Source: Paramecium sonneborni (lineage: Eukaryota; Ciliophora; Oligohymenophorea; Peniculida; Parameciidae). Taken from it: a stretch of 64,000 nucleotides of DNA. The stretch is from positions 32,934 through 96,933 of the forward strand of contig CAJJDN010000181.1 of assembly GCA_905182985.1 (NCBI GenBank), read 5' to 3'. This document shows, piece after piece, positions 61,047 to 64,000 of this stretch. The position numbers and the translations under genes are program-made. The first letter of the stretch is position 1. Every line of letters begins with the position of its first letter. Below the pieces are notes generated by a model. That model worked only from the letters and a program-made list of their open reading frames with translations, had not been told where the DNA came from and ran no database searches.

Positions 61047-63820
61047 ATGATATTGATCTTAATCATGTTAGCAACAGGCTTCTGTAATTTTTTAGGGAAA
61101 GTCAATAAAGTAGATTCAGATAATTTAAGAGTATTTTTATTTCCTCATTCACATGATGATGTAGGATGGGTAAAAACAATGATGGAATACTATAATGATA
61201 AACATGGAGTTAAATAAATTATTTCATCTTATATGGAATAATTAATAAAAGATAAGAATAAGCATTTTTCATAAGTAGAAATAGCGTTCTTTTCAATGTA
61301 AATATTATAAATTGATACAAAATAGATGGTGGAATGAATAAAATGATGTAATGAAAGAAAAAGTAAAAGAATTAGTAAAGAATGAATAATTAGAATTTTT
61401 AAGTGGAGGATGGTGTATGAATGATGAAGCAACAGCATATTATGAAGATATAATAGATTAGATGACACTTGGACATAAATTCTTACTTAAACATTTTAAT
61501 TACATTCCATCAATAGGTTGGTAGGTAGATCCATTTGGACATTCTAATACATAAGCTTTATTTTCCAATATGATGGGTTTTAATGCATGGTTTTTTGGGC
61601 GTATAGATTAAGAGGATCGTTCAATTAGAGAAAATAAAAAAGAATTAGAATTTGTAATTCATTCTGATTCTGATCATTCTATATTGACACATGTTAATTA
61701 TTATGGTTATTATTCATCGCCTAGAGGATTTGATTTTGATGTTACTAATCCAAACAGATAATAAGTTACAGATTCTAATTTATAATCTAAAACTGAAGAA
61801 TTAGCTTCTTATTTCAATAAATAAAAAAATGCATATAAAGGAAAAATATTAGCACATACTCTTGGAATGGATTTCTAATGGTCAGATGCTGCATCATATT
61901 TTAATTAAATGGATAGAGTCATGAATAGAGTTAATAATAATACAGAAAAATATAAGATGATTATTTAATATGGTACTCCAAAATAATACATATAAGCATT
62001 ATATGAATAAAATATTACATATCCTTCATAAAAAGAAGATTTCTTTCCATATGCTGATTATCCTAATTAATATTGGTCAGGTTATTTTACAAGTAGATCA
62101 GCATTCAAAGGTTATGTAAGAAGAATTGGAAGATACTTTTAATAACTTAAAGTATTTTATTCCTTTATCAAAATAAATAATTTGTGTAAATCTATTTGTG
62201 ATGATAAAAATATTAATGATTTAGCTGAAGCATTAGCTACAGCTTAACATCATGATGCTGTCACTGGAACTGCTAGACAATATGTTAATAATGATTATAT
62301 TAAAATGATTAAAAAAGCAAGATAAAATATGGATAAATAAATAAGTGAATTACTTAATCATTTATCAAACACACAATCTATTACACATACTACATGCAAT
62401 TTTAATGGAACTAATGTTTGTCATTCTTTATATGATTCATTAATCAAAAATTAAACTGTTATCCTAACTATTATTGATACTAAAATTAATAATGATGGAA
62501 TCACAGAATATCTTAAATTATACGTACCTGATAATTTATATATCAGTGCAACTGATCCATAAGATAATCTTATTTCAGGAGAAATTTTATGTTCTGGTGG
62601 ATAATGTATTCTATACTTATCTAGAACTATTGATAATTCCAAAATTATTCACTCTTATAAATTAAAAACTGTCTCATCATAAGATGAGACAAATATTCAT
62701 ACAATTCAACCTGAATAATTTAATGTTGATCAAGATACTAAACTTTTTAACAAATTTAAACTTAATTATAATTTCTATTTTTCTTATTCTGGTGCTTATG
62801 TATTTAGACCAGATGGAAATTCTAGACCATATGGTAATTATGTTAAAGCTTAAAAATTTAATGGTAAGCTTGTTAAATAAATTTATATTGAAAAAACTGC
62901 AATTAAAGCATGGATTACTAATTTTGATAAGAATGAAAAAATATTTTATATTGATACTTTTGTTGATTCAATTGATATTTCAGATTATAAAGGAAAAGAA
63001 ATTATTCTTATAATTCTCACTGATATCAATAATCAAAAAGTATTTTACACAGATAGTAATGGTTTATCATTATAAAAACGATAAATTAATCATAGAGATT
63101 CTTGGAAAATGACAGTCTTAGAACCAGTCTCAGGCAATTATTTCCCTGTTAATGGAGCTATTATGATTCAAGATGAATAATAAGCATGTGCATTGCTTAA
63201 TGATAGAGCATAAGGAGGTAGTAGTCTAACTAATGGAGCTATTGAATTAATGTTATAAAGAAGATTGAATAATGATGATAATAAAGGAGTCTTTGAAAGA
63301 CTTGATGAATAAGAAGAAGTTGATAAAAAAAGAGTTGGAATGAGATAAATGATGTCACATACACTTGTTTTCTATGATCATTCATCAAATTCTAATCTAT
63401 TAAGACAATTATAATATCAATTAGATCTAAAACCATTAATTTATTTCTCAACCTAAAATTCAATTAAATATTAATCATTAGAAAATAAATTTGCTGATTT
63501 CATACCAAAACTATCTGACTATAATCTATGTAAATTCTACATCGAACCTTGGTTAGCTGAAAATTAATATTTAATAAGAGTTCATAATTTTAGGGAATAA
63601 GGAATCTAAAAACTTAATTTCCCTCCCAGTTTAAGATTCGTCGAAACTACTCTTACTGGTAATTAAGAACTTAAAAATTGGGAATTAAATAAATTTAGTA
63701 ACTATATTATATATATAATTAGGATGGTCTGACACATATACTAAGGAATCCCAAGAACAGAGTTATGGTGATGATGAAGTAGGACCGATGAAAATTAGAA
63801 CATGGATTGTTACCGTATGA
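61047..63820 (+). CDS. Alpha-mannosidase, glycoside hydrolase family 38
   Basis: Two introns (61298-61325, 28 nt; 63698-63722, 25 nt) give 906 residues, near the length of lysosomal alpha-mannosidase. Signal peptide MILILIMLATGFCNFLG. Catalytic-domain motifs: zinc-site HSHDDVGWVKT (His 34, Asp 37 by position), GGWCMNDEA, and GWQVDPFGHSNTQALF with the nucleophile Asp. Further on, QHHDAVTGTARQY is typical of the family, and the C-terminal beta domains contain NYFPVNGAIMIQDE and GMRQMMSHTLVFYDH. It should trim alpha-linked mannose from N-glycans in the lysosome or phagosome. The second intron is needed to reach the proper end KIRTWIVTV. Confidence 0.96.
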
Positions 63821-64000
63821 ATTATATATGTATATCAAAATTGTAATCTGAATTTTATGTCTATTGCCCAATAGAAATAATTATAATGAAAATTCTAATC
63901 ATTTCTTATATTTAAGGAATTAAATCATTCTATTCAATATATTCTAATGTTATTTGAAAACAATAAGGTATGACACTAAATTTATGATAAACTTGTATCT
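63821..64000. other. Right flank, nothing seen
   Basis: AT-rich 3' flank of the mannosidase gene up to the window edge; no feature recognised. Confidence 0.5.

Noticed and set aside
1..64000. Short frames under the standard genetic code
   Set aside because: TAA and TAG are sense codons here. Most standard-code frames are pieces of longer genes or antisense shadows of them.
1..64000. CRISPR arrays, bacterial operons, insertion sequences or phage genes
   Set aside because: No direct-repeat/spacer structure, Shine-Dalgarno pattern, transposase motif or terminal inverted repeats were seen; code and introns are eukaryotic.

Overview
The window reads as nuclear DNA of a ciliate, almost certainly a Paramecium. 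Long frames open only when TAA and TAG are read as glutamine and TGA is the sole stop. Nearly every gene is interrupted by tiny GT...AG introns; the 43 I could place are 20-31 nt long. The DNA is very AT-rich, genes are packed tightly on both strands, and a stretch of mixed G3-4T2-4 repeat resembles Paramecium telomeric repeat. Lack of TA-bounded insertions in the intact genes fits a somatic (macronuclear) or IES-free sequence.

Layout. 1-13 kb: a poorly resolved left end, PDCD5, a mitochondrial carrier, a large unknown protein, an alpha/beta hydrolase, then about 3 kb of gene relics. 13-28.6 kb: dense block with a secretory protein, a protein kinase, RNase P subunit Rpp21, an ammonium transporter, a SAXO-like microtubule protein, an NT-C2 coiled-coil protein and several ciliate proteins. 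29-36 kb: two large decayed genes, one a former membrane protein of about 1,300 residues. 36-51.5 kb: Polo-like kinase, a pseudokinase-MORN fusion, U2AF large subunit, small regulatory and membrane proteins, a serine beta-lactamase-like exported protein and an F-box/LRR protein. 51.5-64 kb: a zinc-finger WD40 protein, Rab21, unknown proteins, a truncated zinc-finger gene lying against a telomere-like tract, a SLOG/LSDAT protein and a lysosomal-type alpha-mannosidase.

The genes do not form one pathway. It is an ordinary Paramecium gene neighbourhood: cilia/cytoskeleton (SAXO, MORN), cell cycle (PLK), trafficking and lysosome (Rab21, GH38), RNA processing (U2AF, Rpp21) and transport (AMT, SLC25). 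Unusual points are the internal telomere-like repeat beside a truncated gene, very close gene spacing (an ATGA stop/start overlap, stops 3-5 bp apart, divergent starts 27 bp apart), a U2AF large subunit without RS region, and many relics in different stages of decay. All gene models were made by eye; domain names come from recognised motifs, not from a database search.
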